A stretch of DNA of 64,000 nucleotides from Streptomyces sp. H39-S7. Lineage in GTDB: Bacteria > Actinomycetota > Actinomycetes > Streptomycetales > Streptomycetaceae. The notes beneath the pieces were generated by a model. The model made no database searches, was not told where the DNA came from, and saw nothing but the letters and a program-made list of their open reading frames with translations. How positions within the stretch are numbered: position 1 is the stretch's first letter; each line of letters opens with the position of its first letter. Shown here in pieces: positions 10,143-18,318 of this stretch. Made by a program: the position numbers and the translations under genes. Where the stretch lies: the NCBI RefSeq assembly GCF_027158205.1, contig NZ_JAPVLU010000014.1, positions 131,574 through 195,573 on the forward strand, written 5' to 3'.

Positions 10143-10694
10143 TCAGCCCTCGGCGAGCAGGTCGTCCACGCTGGCTTCCCCGTCACGGTATCTGCGGGTG
10201 ATCTCCGCGCTGCACCCGTCGACCGTCCGCTGGAGGGTCTGCCGGCGCCGGGACACCTGCTGCTCGTGGCGGACGAGGCGCCCCATGCCCTCGTGCAGGT
10301 CCTGGTCGGTGCGGGCGTCGAGGTCCGACAGCTCGACCTCGGCCAGCATCTCCTCGGCGAGCCGCCGTACCCGCTCGGTGAGCGGCGTGCCCAGCGTCAC
10401 GTGCCGGGCGGACGAGCGGTGCCGCGACGGCGCGTCGGTCAGGATCTCCGGCAGCCGGTCCAGCAGCGGGGCGTCCGGCGCCGTGCGGCGCCCCAGCTCC
10501 GCCCGCAGGATGTCGATCCGGCCGTGCAGCAGCCGGCGCAGGTACGAGAGATCCGCCTCCTCCTGCTGCGCGTCGCGTCGCAGGGTGCGCAGGGCGCCGA
10601 GGCCCATGGCCACCATTTCGGTCTCCTGGGTGTCCGCGGCGAGCGGGCTGCGCGGACCCGGGGGCCGCGGCCCCAGCGCGTCGGCCTTCAGCAT
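10143..10694 (-). CDS. rsiG: Anti-sigma factor RsiG, c-di-GMP-dependent antagonist of WhiG
   Basis: 183-residue helical protein. RsiG binds a c-di-GMP dimer through two copies of E(x)3S(x)2R(x)3Q(x)3D and, so armed, holds the sporulation sigma factor WhiG. The second copy is exact here: E144, S148, R151, Q155, D159. The first is E46, S50, R53, H57, D61, with His in place of Gln. The helices around them have coiled-coil character. The start at 10694 has GAGAAAGG seven bases upstream. An in-frame ATG at 10775 would add 27 residues, but those codons have markedly fewer G/C third positions, so the shorter form is preferred. Divergent from dtd. whiG itself is not in the window. Confidence 0.88.
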   Translation of the reverse strand: MLKADALGPRPPGPRSPLAADTQETEMVAMGLGALRTLRRDAQQEEADLSYLRRLLHGRIDILRAELGRRTAPDAPLLDRLPEILTDAPSRHRSSARHVTLGTPLTERVRRLAEEMLAEVELSDLDARTDQDLHEGMGRLVRHEQQVSRRRQTLQRTVDGCSAEITRRYRDGEASVDDLLAEG

Positions 10695-10974
10695 GTGATG
10701 GCCTTTCTCGATGGGCGCGGTCGGTGCGGTCGGTGCGGTGGTACCGGATGTCTCTCCAGTGCCGGGTGTGGTCATGCCTGTCGTCCCCTCGTTGCGGCCG
10801 AAAGCCGCCCAGGTACCGATGGTCCCACTGCCTGCGGACACCTCGCAGCGACTCTGCACCCGAACGGCCCCGACGGCGGGCGTGCTTGGCGTCCAACCGG
10901 GCGTACGACCTGCGGTCGCGTGCGCCCCCTCACCCGTGCGAGTGGTGTTGGCACATGCACGCGACAATGGCCGT

Positions 10975-11400
10975 ATGCGAGCGGTTGCCCAACGGGTCAG
11001 TGAAGCGAGTGTCGTGGTCGACGGCGAGACGGTCGGGTCGATCACCGGCCCGGGATTGTGCGTCCTGGTGGGGGTGACGCACGAGGACACCCCGGAGAAG
11101 GCGGCGCTGCTGGCCCGCAAGTTGTGGAGCCTGCGCATCCTGCCGGACGAGAAGTCCTGCTCGGACATCGGCGGCCCGCTGCTCGTCATCAGCCAGTTCA
11201 CGCTTTACGGTGACGCCCGTAAGGGGCGCCGGCCCACCTGGAACGCCGCCGCACCCGGCGAGATCGCCGAGCCGCTCGTCGGCGAGGTCGTGAAGCGGCT
11301 GCGCGAACTGGGAGCGGACGTGGAAACGGGCCGGTTCGGCGCGGACATGAAGGTCTCGCTGACGAACGACGGCCCGTTCACCCTGGTCATCGACATCTGA
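10975..11400 (+). CDS. dtd: D-aminoacyl-tRNA deacylase
   Basis: 141-residue proofreading enzyme that removes D-amino acids (and glycine) from mischarged tRNA. It begins [18 protein letters not shown], and the two active-site motifs are present: SQFTLYGD and the cis Gly-Pro motif in [11 protein letters not shown]. Length is standard. No ribosome binding site is seen before the ATG. The 3' end is 14 bp from that of the convergent ygfZ gene. Confidence 0.95.
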   Translation: MRAVAQRVSEASVVVDGETVGSITGPGLCVLVGVTHEDTPEKAALLARKLWSLRILPDEKSCSDIGGPLLVISQFTLYGDARKGRRPTWNAAAPGEIAEPLVGEVVKRLRELGADVETGRFGADMKVSLTNDGPFTLVIDI

Positions 11401-11414
11401 TCCCGCCAGGCGGG

Positions 11415-12392
11415 CTACGGCGCGACGACGATCTCCTGCGAAGCGACGGTCGTGTCGGCCAGCAGCGTCGCGTCGACCGCCGTGTTGCGCTTGACGAGGG
11501 CCAGCGCGATCGGGCCCAGCTCCCAGTGCCGGGCCGAGGAGGTGACGAAGCCGATCTGCCGGCTCTCCGCGCCCTCGGAGGCGATGCGAACCGGTGATCC
11601 GTGCGGCGGGAGCTTCACCTCGCTGCCGTCCAGGTGCAGGAAGACCAGGCGGCGCGGGGGCTTGCCCAGGTTGTGCACGCGGGCGACCGTCTCCTGGCCC
11701 CGGTAGCAGCCCTTCTGCAGGTGGACGGCGGTCTCCAGCCAGCCCAGCTCGTGCGGAATCGTGCGGTGGTCGGTCTCCAGGCCCAACCGCGGCCGGTGCG
11801 CCTCGATCCGCAGCGCCTCCAGCGACAGCGACCCGATCGGCCGGCCGGCGCCGGCCGCGAAGGACTCCAGCTCGGCACGCGGCACGAAGACGTCCCGGCC
11901 GTGCGCGGTCTCCCGGACGGCCCAGCCTTCCGGGACGGCCGTGATGGCGCCCGCGGGCAGGTGGACGACCGCGTACTGCTCCGAGGCGTCGAGCGCCTCG
12001 ACCTTGTAGAAGAACCGCATGCTCTCCAGGTACGCGAGCAGTGCGCCCTGCGTACCGGGCTCCACGTGGATCCAGGTGGTCGTGCCGTCGTCCACGAGGT
12101 AGAGCGCGTGCTCGATGTGGCCGTGCGCGGTGAGGACCAGTGCCTCGGTGGCCTGGTGGGCGGGCAGCTGCTCGACGTGCTGGGTGAGCAGCAGGTGCAG
12201 CCAGGCGAGCCGGTCCTCGCCGCTGACGGTGAGGACGCCGCGGTGCGACAGGTCCACGAAGCCCGTCCCGCCGGCCAGCGCGCGCTGTTCGCGGAACAGA
12301 TCGCCGTAGTGTCCGGCGACACCCTCGTCCGGCCCTTCCGCGGGAACGGCACCGGGAAGGGACAGCAAGGGGCTCTTCGACATGACGGTCAT
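11415..12392 (-). CDS. ygfZ: YgfZ/GcvT-like folate-binding protein
   Basis: 325-residue protein of the tetrahydrofolate-dependent YgfZ family, which assists iron-sulfur cluster synthesis or repair. The diagnostic motif K-G-C-Y-x-G-Q-E is present (LQKGCYRGQETVARVHNLG) with its conserved cysteine. The first ATG (12392) is preceded by TAGGCT and seven bases, which suggests a leaderless transcript; a second ATG lies three codons in. It sits directly downstream of nur on the same strand. Confidence 0.9.
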   Translation of the reverse strand: MTVMSKSPLLSLPGAVPAEGPDEGVAGHYGDLFREQRALAGGTGFVDLSHRGVLTVSGEDRLAWLHLLLTQHVEQLPAHQATEALVLTAHGHIEHALYLVDDGTTTWIHVEPGTQGALLAYLESMRFFYKVEALDASEQYAVVHLPAGAITAVPEGWAVRETAHGRDVFVPRAELESFAAGAGRPIGSLSLEALRIEAHRPRLGLETDHRTIPHELGWLETAVHLQKGCYRGQETVARVHNLGKPPRRLVFLHLDGSEVKLPPHGSPVRIASEGAESRQIGFVTSSARHWELGPIALALVKRNTAVDATLLADTTVASQEIVVAP

Positions 12393-12402
12393 GGCGATAA
12401 GC

Positions 12403-12840
12403 CTACGACTCGGCGGCGGAAGCCTTCGCGGTGCAGGCGGCGCAGCGGCCGAAGATCGCGAAGTGCTTCATGTCCGTCTCGAAGCCGAAGGCCTCGCGCA
12501 GCCCCTCGGTGAGGGGCGCGGCGAGCGTCACCTCGGCCTCGATGACGGAGTCGCAGTCCCGGCACACCAGGTGCATGTGGTGGTGCCGGTCCGCGAGGTG
12601 GTACGTCGGGGCACCGTGCCCGAGATGGGCGTGGCTGACCAGGCCCAGCTCCTCCAGCAGCTCCAGCGTCCGGTAGACGGTGGAGATGTTGATGCCGGAG
12701 GCGGTCCTGCGCACCTCGGTGAGCAGCTCGTCCGGAGTCGCGTGCTCCAGAGCGTCCACGGCCTCCAGGACAAGCTGCCGCTGCGGGGTCAGCCGGTACC
12801 CGCGCTGCCGCAGATCGCTCTTCCAGTCGGTGGTCACCAC
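12403..12840 (-). CDS. nur: Nickel-responsive Fur-family regulator Nur
   Basis: 145 residues, the length of S. coelicolor Nur, which represses nickel uptake and sodF when nickel is plentiful. The N-terminal winged helix (RLTPQRQLVLEAVDALEHAT) is followed by the hinge SGINISTVYRTLELLEELGL. The residues described as ligands in the Nur structure are conserved: His70, His72 and His126 for nickel; His33, His86, His88 and His90 for the second site. CRDC and CAAC cysteine pairs are also present. The GTG start at 12840 follows TACACT and seven bases, consistent with a leaderless message; a GTG one codon in is equally possible. Confidence 0.92.
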   Translation of the reverse strand: MVTTDWKSDLRQRGYRLTPQRQLVLEAVDALEHATPDELLTEVRRTASGINISTVYRTLELLEELGLVSHAHLGHGAPTYHLADRHHHMHLVCRDCDSVIEAEVTLAAPLTEGLREAFGFETDMKHFAIFGRCAACTAKASAAES

Positions 12841-12902
12841 AGCCCCCAGTGTAGAGCCGCGGCTCCAGGGCGCCGCTTGCCCGCGGACACCCCTTCGCGC
12901 GC

Positions 12903-13466
12903 CTACTTGAAGAAGGCGATCCCGTCGTCGGGAAGGTCCTTGAGGTCCTTCGCCCACTCGCTCGGGTCCACGACCTTCTTCAGGTGCGCGGAGATGTACG
13001 GGCGCAGCGTCACGGCCGGGGTGGCCTTCTCGCCGACCCACATCAGGTCGCTGTTGACGTAGCCGTAGAGCCGCTTGCCGCCGGAGTACTCCGGGGCCTC
13101 GGGCAGCCGCGCGACAGCGTCCGTGACGATGTCGATCTGCGGCTTCTGGTCGGCCAGCTCGCCGGTCCAGATCTCGATGACGCCCTCGTCACGGGTGACG
13201 GTGACATCGACCTTGCGGTCCTTGTCGATCCGCCAGAAGCCGCTCTCGCTCTCCAGCGGGCGCAGCTTCTTGCCCTCGGCGTCCAGCACCCAGGTGTGCG
13301 AGGTGTACTCCAGGAAGGAGCGGCCGTCGTGGCTGAACGTCACCTCCTGCCCGAAGTTGCACTTCTCGGCGCCGGGAAAGTCGTACACGCCCGCGCCTTC
13401 CCACCTGCCGAGGAGGAAGACGAGAGGGACAAGGTCCGGGTGAAGGTCGGACGGGATCTCGATCAT
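12903..13466 (-). CDS. Nitrobindin-like heme-binding beta-barrel (FABP) protein
   Basis: 187-residue protein with the nitrobindin/THAP4 start LLGRWEGAGVYDFPGA (GxWxGxG motif) and a C-terminal stretch PYISAHLKKV that should place the conserved histidine. Nitrobindins are ten-stranded barrels that bind ferric heme and may isomerise peroxynitrite. The ATG at 13466 begins exactly at the conserved N-terminus. The small membrane protein gene just upstream (37 bp) may be co-transcribed. Confidence 0.85.
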   Translation of the reverse strand: MIEIPSDLHPDLVPLVFLLGRWEGAGVYDFPGAEKCNFGQEVTFSHDGRSFLEYTSHTWVLDAEGKKLRPLESESGFWRIDKDRKVDVTVTRDEGVIEIWTGELADQKPQIDIVTDAVARLPEAPEYSGGKRLYGYVNSDLMWVGEKATPAVTLRPYISAHLKKVVDPSEWAKDLKDLPDDGIAFFK

Positions 13467-13503
13467 GTTGTGGTGCCCTGTTCCGTTGTCCGTGCGGCCG
13501 AGG

Positions 13504-13608
13504 TCAGCGCTGGCCCTGGTACAGCTTCGCCACCGCGAAGACGGAGAACGCGGCGACGCCGAGGCAGACCAGGATGAGCAAGGCGTCGAAGATGTACTCA
13601 ATACGCAC
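13504..13608 (-). CDS. Single-span membrane microprotein, 34 residues
   Basis: GTG-initiated ORF with GAGGAG nine bases upstream. The product is one hydrophobic helix (DALLILVCLGVAAFSVFAVA) with a short basic tail, AKLYQGQR. High third-position GC and tight spacing to the nitrobindin-like gene downstream support that it is real. No function recognised. Confidence 0.6.
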   Translation of the reverse strand: MRIEYIFDALLILVCLGVAAFSVFAVAKLYQGQR

Positions 13609-13666
13609 GAGTGTGCTCCTCGGGCAGGCAGGCGGTAATGGACCGGGGACGAGTCTAGTCCGCAGC

Positions 13667-13699
13667 CACGGGGACGGCGCTGTGAGGTGCGTCCCCGTG
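13667..13699. terminator. Hairpin downstream of the paralog operon
   Basis: A perfect 10-bp stem, CACGGGGACG / CGTCCCCGTG, with a 13-base loop lies about 50 bp after the stop of the last of four tandem minus-strand genes. There is no T-tract, as is common for Streptomyces terminators. Confidence 0.45.
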
Positions 13700-13749
13700 A
13701 CCGTGGCGGGCCGGGGCGGGGCCCGGAAGGGCCCGGATGGCCGCTGGGC

Positions 13750-14700
13750 TCAGCCCAGGAGCTGGGCCTGGAGCGTGATCGTCTGCCGGAACGGCACGGC
13801 GGGCATCGCGCCGGCGTGGGACAGGACGACGAGGCCGAGGGTGTCGCCCGCGGAGATGAGCCCGTAGCGGAGCTGGGCCGCTCCGCTGGACCCCGACTCC
13901 ACGTACTGGTACAGCGAGGCACCGGCCATGGCGCCGTTGCTGTCCAGGTCCCGGTCCGTGTCGACCGTGGGCGCGCCGTCCAGCGGGGTGCGGCTCAGCT
14001 CGTCGCGGTAGCGCTCTACGTACGTCCCGGTCGAGAACTGCAGCAGGTAGATCTCGGCCCGCGTTCCGTCCGGCATGGTCCAGGCGCGGGCCGCGATGTG
14101 CCGCAGCCCCTCCTGGACCAGATACCGGCCCTGCGGCTCCGCGCCGCGCGCACCGAACAGCTTCAGGTACCGGTCGGTGGGCAGCCAGCCCTTCTCCCCG
14201 GGGAAGGCCGGATCCGGCTTGGCACCCTCGGGAGCCGGCAGCAGGAGCGACCGCATATCGGCGTAGTGACGGCCGCCGCGGTTGAGGGTGGTGTCCAGTG
14301 CGGCGGGCTTGCCCGCGGGCAGCCTGGGCAGGGCGAGCCGTGGGTACTCCCAGCGGCCGTCGCCCGGGGTCTCCAGACCGGGGATCTCGGTGCGCTCGGG
14401 CTGGGTGACTCCGTACGCGACGCCGCCGCCGAGCGCGCCGAAGACCAGCACGGCCGCCGTCCAGCGCAGCGTCGCGCGCAGCACGCGGCGTGGTTTCCTC
14501 GGTTCGACGGGCAGCACGGCGTCCGCCTGCGGCGGGCTTTCCGGGAGGGGCGGTACCGGCGGAAGGCCTTCGGCGGCGGGCTCGGGCGCGGGCTCGGGCT
14601 CCTGTTCCACCTTGAGCTCGGGCGTCGGCTCGGGCTCGGCGGCCTTCACGTCCGCGTCCTGCGGCTTCTCGTCCTTCGGTGCGATCGACTGGTCGGTCAT
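13750..14700 (-). CDS. Membrane-anchored paralog D of a four-gene tandem family
   Basis: 316 residues. An acidic Pro/Glu-rich cytoplasmic segment (1-90) is followed by a basic stop, one transmembrane helix at about 95-115 (AAVLVFGALGGGVAYGV) and a ~200-residue extracellular part. The outer domain contains MRSLLLPAPEGAKP, then RAWTMPDGTRAEIYLLQFST, then a C-terminal L-x-A-Q-L. These landmarks recur in the three genes upstream. The ATG overlaps the stop of the preceding gene by four bases. Function unknown; last gene of the set, followed by a hairpin. Confidence 0.8.
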   Translation of the reverse strand: MTDQSIAPKDEKPQDADVKAAEPEPTPELKVEQEPEPAPEPAAEGLPPVPPLPESPPQADAVLPVEPRKPRRVLRATLRWTAAVLVFGALGGGVAYGVTQPERTEIPGLETPGDGRWEYPRLALPRLPAGKPAALDTTLNRGGRHYADMRSLLLPAPEGAKPDPAFPGEKGWLPTDRYLKLFGARGAEPQGRYLVQEGLRHIAARAWTMPDGTRAEIYLLQFSTGTYVERYRDELSRTPLDGAPTVDTDRDLDSNGAMAGASLYQYVESGSSGAAQLRYGLISAGDTLGLVVLSHAGAMPAVPFRQTITLQAQLLG

Positions 14701-15680
14701 GCCGCCACCCCCGGGTCCTGGATGCGGTCGAGCTGCTGCTTGAGCAGGTCCGCCGCCTCGGTCTTGTGCAGCGGCACGGAGCCGGTCACGTCCATCGTCA
14801 CCAGCAGGTCGCCTTCGGTGGCCTGGCAGGTCATCTCGTCCAGCTTCTCGCCGGGTTCGGTGGGCGGCAGCACACAGCGCGCCTTGTCGTGACCCGCGAT
14901 CTTCGGACCGTTGCGGAAGATCCCCAGCGCCTTCGTGAACTCGTCGAAGTACTGGGTCCTGGCGGCCGCGGCCTGCTTGTTCTGCATCTGCACGATCTGT
15001 ATCTCGACGACGTAGGAGCCGTCGCCCGACGTGTACGTGCGCATGCCCGCGCCCTGCAGACGCAGGTCGTCGATGGCCTTCTCGACCGCTTTGCGGTTCT
15101 TCTTGGACAGCCGGCTGACGCTGCCCTTCATCATCGAAGCCGCCTGCTTGCCGTCCAGTTCAACGTCGTTGCCGAACTCATGCACGTCGGGGCCGGGTTC
15201 GTAGGAGTCGGGCATCGGGAGCAGCAGCTTTCCGAGTCGGCCATAGTGGCTGCCGCCGGACCTGGCACCGAACTCGCCGGTTTTGGCCGGGGCCGGGGCC
15301 TTCCAGGGCGCTTCGGCCGCCTTCTTGTCCGCCGCGTCGTCGTGGTGCAGTACGGCGTAGCCGATACCGCCACCAGCCGCTACCGCGACGAGCGCGGCGG
15401 CGATGCCGAGCGCGAGGCCACGGCGCGACTTGGGCACGGGCGCCGCTCCGGGCTCCGCCGCAGGTTCCGTCGCGAGCTCCGCGACAGGCGCCGTTTCGGA
15501 CTCGGCCGCGGGTTCCACCGCGGGCTCGAGCTCAGATACCGCCGGGGTCTCGGGTACGGTCTCGGGCTCTGCGGCAGGTGCCGCCGCGGGCTCGGGCTCG
15601 GGCTCGGGCTCGGGGGCCACTGCCCCGGTCTCCGGCCGAGCGTCCGGCTCCGGGGCCACGGGGTTCTCCTCGTTGCTCAC
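14697..15680 (-). CDS. Membrane-anchored paralog C of a four-gene tandem family
   Basis: 327 residues. The first ~85 residues are almost only Glu, Pro, Ala and Val, encoded in part by a GGGCTC hexamer repeat. Then come SRRG, a transmembrane helix (LALGIAAALVAVAAGGGIGYAV) in which more than one start is visible, and an outer domain with LGKLLLPMPDSYEPG, MRTYTSGDGSYVVEIQIVQM and a C-terminal LLKQQLDRI. Two cysteines (in KARCVLPP and EMTCQAT) may form a disulfide outside the cell. The ATG overlaps the stop of the gene upstream by four bases (ATGA). Function unknown. Confidence 0.8.
   Translation of the reverse strand: MSNEENPVAPEPDARPETGAVAPEPEPEPEPAAAPAAEPETVPETPAVSELEPAVEPAAESETAPVAELATEPAAEPGAAPVPKSRRGLALGIAAALVAVAAGGGIGYAVLHHDDAADKKAAEAPWKAPAPAKTGEFGARSGGSHYGRLGKLLLPMPDSYEPGPDVHEFGNDVELDGKQAASMMKGSVSRLSKKNRKAVEKAIDDLRLQGAGMRTYTSGDGSYVVEIQIVQMQNKQAAAARTQYFDEFTKALGIFRNGPKIAGHDKARCVLPPTEPGEKLDEMTCQATEGDLLVTMDVTGSVPLHKTEAADLLKQQLDRIQDPGVAA
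15587..15617. repeat. GGGCTC hexamer tandem repeat coding for Pro-Glu
   Basis: About five consecutive GGGCTC-type hexamers inside paralog C; on the coding strand they give alternating Pro and Glu. Such a tract can change length by slippage and would alter only the length of the acidic cytoplasmic tail. Confidence 0.7.
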
Positions 15681-16468
15681 AGTCGCTCCAACTGCCGCTT
15701 GGAAACATCCAGGATGGTGGCCGTGCTGATCGGAGAGGACGAGAAGATCCAGACGTCCATCACGATGTCACCGCGCCGCGCCAACCCCCGTGCCCGGTAG
15801 AGGGGTTCGTAGCCCTCCTTGGTCTCGGGCTCGGAGTAGACCCAGACGCGGCCGTCCGTGTCGTTCGGGATCGCCGTCCCGCCGTTGCCCGCGTACTTGT
15901 CCTGCGGCATGTACCGCTCCTGTCCCTGGAACAGGGCATCGGCGAATGACGTTGACTGGTCGCGGAACTGCAGCAGTCGGAGATCGGTATGGGTGTGGTT
16001 CTCGCTGTCCCAGGAGGTGACCGCGGCACGCCGGAATTGGTTCGTGCTCATCTCCTGGAACATGTCTCCCGGCTCGTCGTAGCCGGACGCGTACTCAGCG
16101 AGCGACGCCCAGCCGTCCACACCCTCCGCGATCTCCGACTGCTTCGCGCCCTTCGGCCGCTCCACCAGCAGCTTGCGCAGGTCCCCATCGGTCTTCACGA
16201 GGTGGTCGTCGGCGGCCGTCAGCGGGGCGGCGGGGGCCGCCGCGCCCGCCGGCTGGACGAGCTGGGGCTGGGCCAGCGGCGGGAGCGGGGTTTCCGGGCG
16301 GTCCTGCTGGATCCTGTAGCCGGTGCCGGCGCCCGCGAGGACGCCGAGGACGGCCGCTACGGCGATCAGCAGCGTGGTGCGGCCACGGCGGCGCGGCTTG
16401 CGCTCCGGCGCCACCGGAAGCGGTTCCGGTGGCGGCTCAGGTGCCGGCGCAGGGGTGTCTTCGGACAT
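15677..16468 (-). CDS. Membrane-anchored paralog B of a four-gene tandem family
   Basis: 263 residues from the ATG at 16468, which has GGAG six bases upstream. Order: short acidic Pro-rich tail, basic ERKPRRRGRTT, transmembrane helix (LLIAVAAVLGVLAGAGTGY), outer domain with LRKLLVERPKGAKQ, a Tyr/Asp-rich middle, TDLRLLQFRDQSTSFADALF and a final KRQLERL. The landmarks match those of its neighbours, although overall identity is low. Coupled to paralog C by a four-base overlap. Function unknown. Confidence 0.8.
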   Translation of the reverse strand: MSEDTPAPAPEPPPEPLPVAPERKPRRRGRTTLLIAVAAVLGVLAGAGTGYRIQQDRPETPLPPLAQPQLVQPAGAAAPAAPLTAADDHLVKTDGDLRKLLVERPKGAKQSEIAEGVDGWASLAEYASGYDEPGDMFQEMSTNQFRRAAVTSWDSENHTHTDLRLLQFRDQSTSFADALFQGQERYMPQDKYAGNGGTAIPNDTDGRVWVYSEPETKEGYEPLYRARGLARRGDIVMDVWIFSSSPISTATILDVSKRQLERL

Positions 16469-16528
16469 GGCGGTCTCCACAGGAGGCGATGCGAAAAAGA
16501 GCGGGACGGGAGAGGAGGAAGGACGTGC

Positions 16529-17266
16529 TCAGCGGCCGGTCTTGAGGCGCTGGTACTGCGCGTCCAGCAGGGTCTGGAGCAGCTTGGGATCAGCGGTCTT
16601 GCCACCCGTCACGGTGACGGTGATGTGCACGTCGCCCTGGTACGAGATGGCCAGCAGCGAGTCCGTGCTCTCCGCGGAGGCGGACTTCAGGTGGTAGGCG
16701 CGGGCCGGGTAACCACCCGTCAGGGTGAGCTTGGTGCCCTCGAAGTAGTGGGCGTTGTAGTACCCGGCGGCCGAGGCGGAGTCCGCGAAGCGGCTCAGCT
16801 TGACGGTGACTTCGGTGGCGCCGCCCGCGGTGAGGTACGTACGGAAGGCGCCGGCCTTGAAGCCGTATTCGCTCAGGGCGCGCTTCATCTCGGCTTCGTC
16901 GGACGCGGTGCTCGCGATCTCGGCGGCGGTGAGCGCGCTGCCCGCCTCGTCGCCGTACACCTCGGCGTCCTTCGGCGGCGGAAGCAGGAAGTAGCGCAGG
17001 TCACCGGTGTGCGCGCCCTGGCTGACCTGGCCCTTGACGGTGGATGCGCCGGACGCGGACGGTGCGGCGCTCGGGGAGGTCGTCGCGCCGGCCGACGGGC
17101 CCGTCGCCGCGACGGTCGGCGCGGCGGACGCGGATGCGGCCTCCTCGGCGTGGCCGGACGAGGAGCCGAGTGCCACCACGGCTCCGGCCGTTACGCCGAT
17201 GAGCGCGAGCATGCCGATTCCGACGGACACCGCGATGACGGCGCCTCGACGGCGTACAGGTTCCAC
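16529..17266 (-). CDS. Membrane-anchored paralog A, first of a four-gene tandem family
   Basis: 245 residues from a GTG preceded by a run of Gs that can serve as ribosome binding site. It has a very short cytoplasmic tail (VEPVRRRG), a transmembrane helix (AVIAVSVGIGMLALIGVTAG), a Ser/Ala/Thr-rich linker of about 60 residues, and an outer domain: LRYFLLPPPKDAEVYG, FRTYLTAGGATEVTVKLSRF with a following AAGYYNAHYF, and a C-terminal LLQTLLDAQYQRL. It lacks the acidic tail of the other three. 60 bp separate it from paralog B. Function unknown. Confidence 0.8.
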   Translation of the reverse strand: MEPVRRRGAVIAVSVGIGMLALIGVTAGAVVALGSSSGHAEEAASASAAPTVAATGPSAGATTSPSAAPSASGASTVKGQVSQGAHTGDLRYFLLPPPKDAEVYGDEAGSALTAAEIASTASDEAEMKRALSEYGFKAGAFRTYLTAGGATEVTVKLSRFADSASAAGYYNAHYFEGTKLTLTGGYPARAYHLKSASAESTDSLLAISYQGDVHITVTVTGGKTADPKLLQTLLDAQYQRLKTGR

Positions 17267-17497
17267 AGGAAGCCCCCCCGGGCACAAACACGCACTCGCA
17301 CTCGCACGCGTGTCGCATTGCGAGTGGAACCGCATTATGTCCAGCCGACACGGCGACCCCACAATCCTTTTGCCGTGACATGGGACACAGATGGGGCTCA
17401 TGTGACGGATGGGAAAGTCGCTGGGGCCTGCCCTCACCTTGGCGGCGTCCGCCCGCCGGGCAGGCGCGAAGGTGAAGACAGGCTCTAGCCTGGCCTC

Positions 17498-17860
17498 ATG
17501 GCGAAGAAGCTCGTGATCAAGGTGACAGCGGGCGCGGACGCGCCCGAGCGCTGCTCGCAGGCGTTCACGGTGGCGGCGGTAGCGGTGGCCAGCGGGGTGG
17601 AGGTCTCGCTGTGGCTCACCGGCGAGTCCGCGTGGTTCGCGCTTCCGGGCCGCGCCGCGGAGTTCGAACTCCCGCACGCCGCACCGCTGCCGGATCTGAT
17701 CGACGGGATCCTCGCCGGCGGCGGCATCACTCTCTGCACCCAGTGCGCGGCGCGCCGGGACATCGGGGAGAAGGACGTCATCGCGGGCGTGCGCATCGCG
17801 GGCGCCCAGGTCTTCGTGCAGGAGGTCATGGCCGACGGCGTCCAGGCCCTCGTCTACTGA
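17498..17860 (+). CDS. DsrE/DsrF-like family protein
   Basis: 120-residue protein of the DsrE fold. It starts MAKKLVIKVTAGADAPERCS and carries two cysteines in ITLCTQCAARRD, near the position where sulfur-relay members have their reactive cysteine. Role unclear: sulfur transfer is possible, and a sulfurtransferase operon lies 0.8 kb away on the other strand. The ATG follows TAGCCT plus six bases, so the transcript may be leaderless. Seven bases overlap the convergent DUF3099 gene. Confidence 0.82.
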   Translation: MAKKLVIKVTAGADAPERCSQAFTVAAVAVASGVEVSLWLTGESAWFALPGRAAEFELPHAAPLPDLIDGILAGGGITLCTQCAARRDIGEKDVIAGVRIAGAQVFVQEVMADGVQALVY

Positions 17861-18180
17861 GTCGGGCCGTCGAAGCCGCCGTTCCCGTCGTCCGGCCGCT
17901 TTCCGGCCGCGCGGGCCCGCGCCGCCTCCTCGTCACGAATCCAGGAGTCGTCCGCCGGCTCGTCCTCCAGCCAGCTGTCGGCCGGATCGTCCCAGAAGTC
18001 GCCGGGCTCGCGCCGGTTTCCCACGATGGCGGCGAGCGGCGGGATCACCATCGCGACCACGCACATCGCGACGGCCGCCGGCACCGACCACAGGCGCACC
18101 ACGCCCCACGCCAGGACGAACAGCAGGATGCAGCTGCCCATCATGGCGAAGTACCAGTGGCGACGCCGGCGTGCGTCCAT
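17854..18180 (-). CDS. DUF3099 membrane protein
   Basis: 108 residues: basic start MDARRRRHWYFAMMGSC, two transmembrane helices (SCILLFVLAWGVVRLW and AAVAMCVVAMVIPPLAAIV) and an acidic cytoplasmic tail with two tryptophan motifs (FWDDPADSWLEDEPADDSW). This is the actinomycete DUF3099 arrangement. No function is known to me. Confidence 0.8.
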   Translation of the reverse strand: MDARRRRHWYFAMMGSCILLFVLAWGVVRLWSVPAAVAMCVVAMVIPPLAAIVGNRREPGDFWDDPADSWLEDEPADDSWIRDEEAARARAAGKRPDDGNGGFDGPTQ

Positions 18181-18218
18181 AGATCCACGGTACGTCCGGG
18201 CCGGGCATCCGGACAGCG

Positions 18219-18265
18219 CGAAGGGCCGCAACCCCGGACACGGAACCCGGGAGTGCGGCCCTTCG
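18219..18265. terminator. Strong hairpin after the sulfurtransferase-DUF1416 operon
   Basis: A perfect 12-bp stem, CGAAGGGCCGCA / TGCGGCCCTTCG, encloses a 23-base loop that can itself pair (CCCGG with CCGGG). It sits 54 bp beyond the DUF1416 stop on the minus strand. No T-tract follows. Confidence 0.65.
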
Positions 18266-18318
18266 GCCGTTCGGTCGCCGTCGAGGGACAGCTCGACGGC
18301 GATCGGTCAGGACAGGCT

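Noticed and set aside
11402..11414. Small CCCGC-cag-GCGGG hairpin between dtd and ygfZ
   Set aside because: Five base pairs in a GC-rich sequence are expected by chance.
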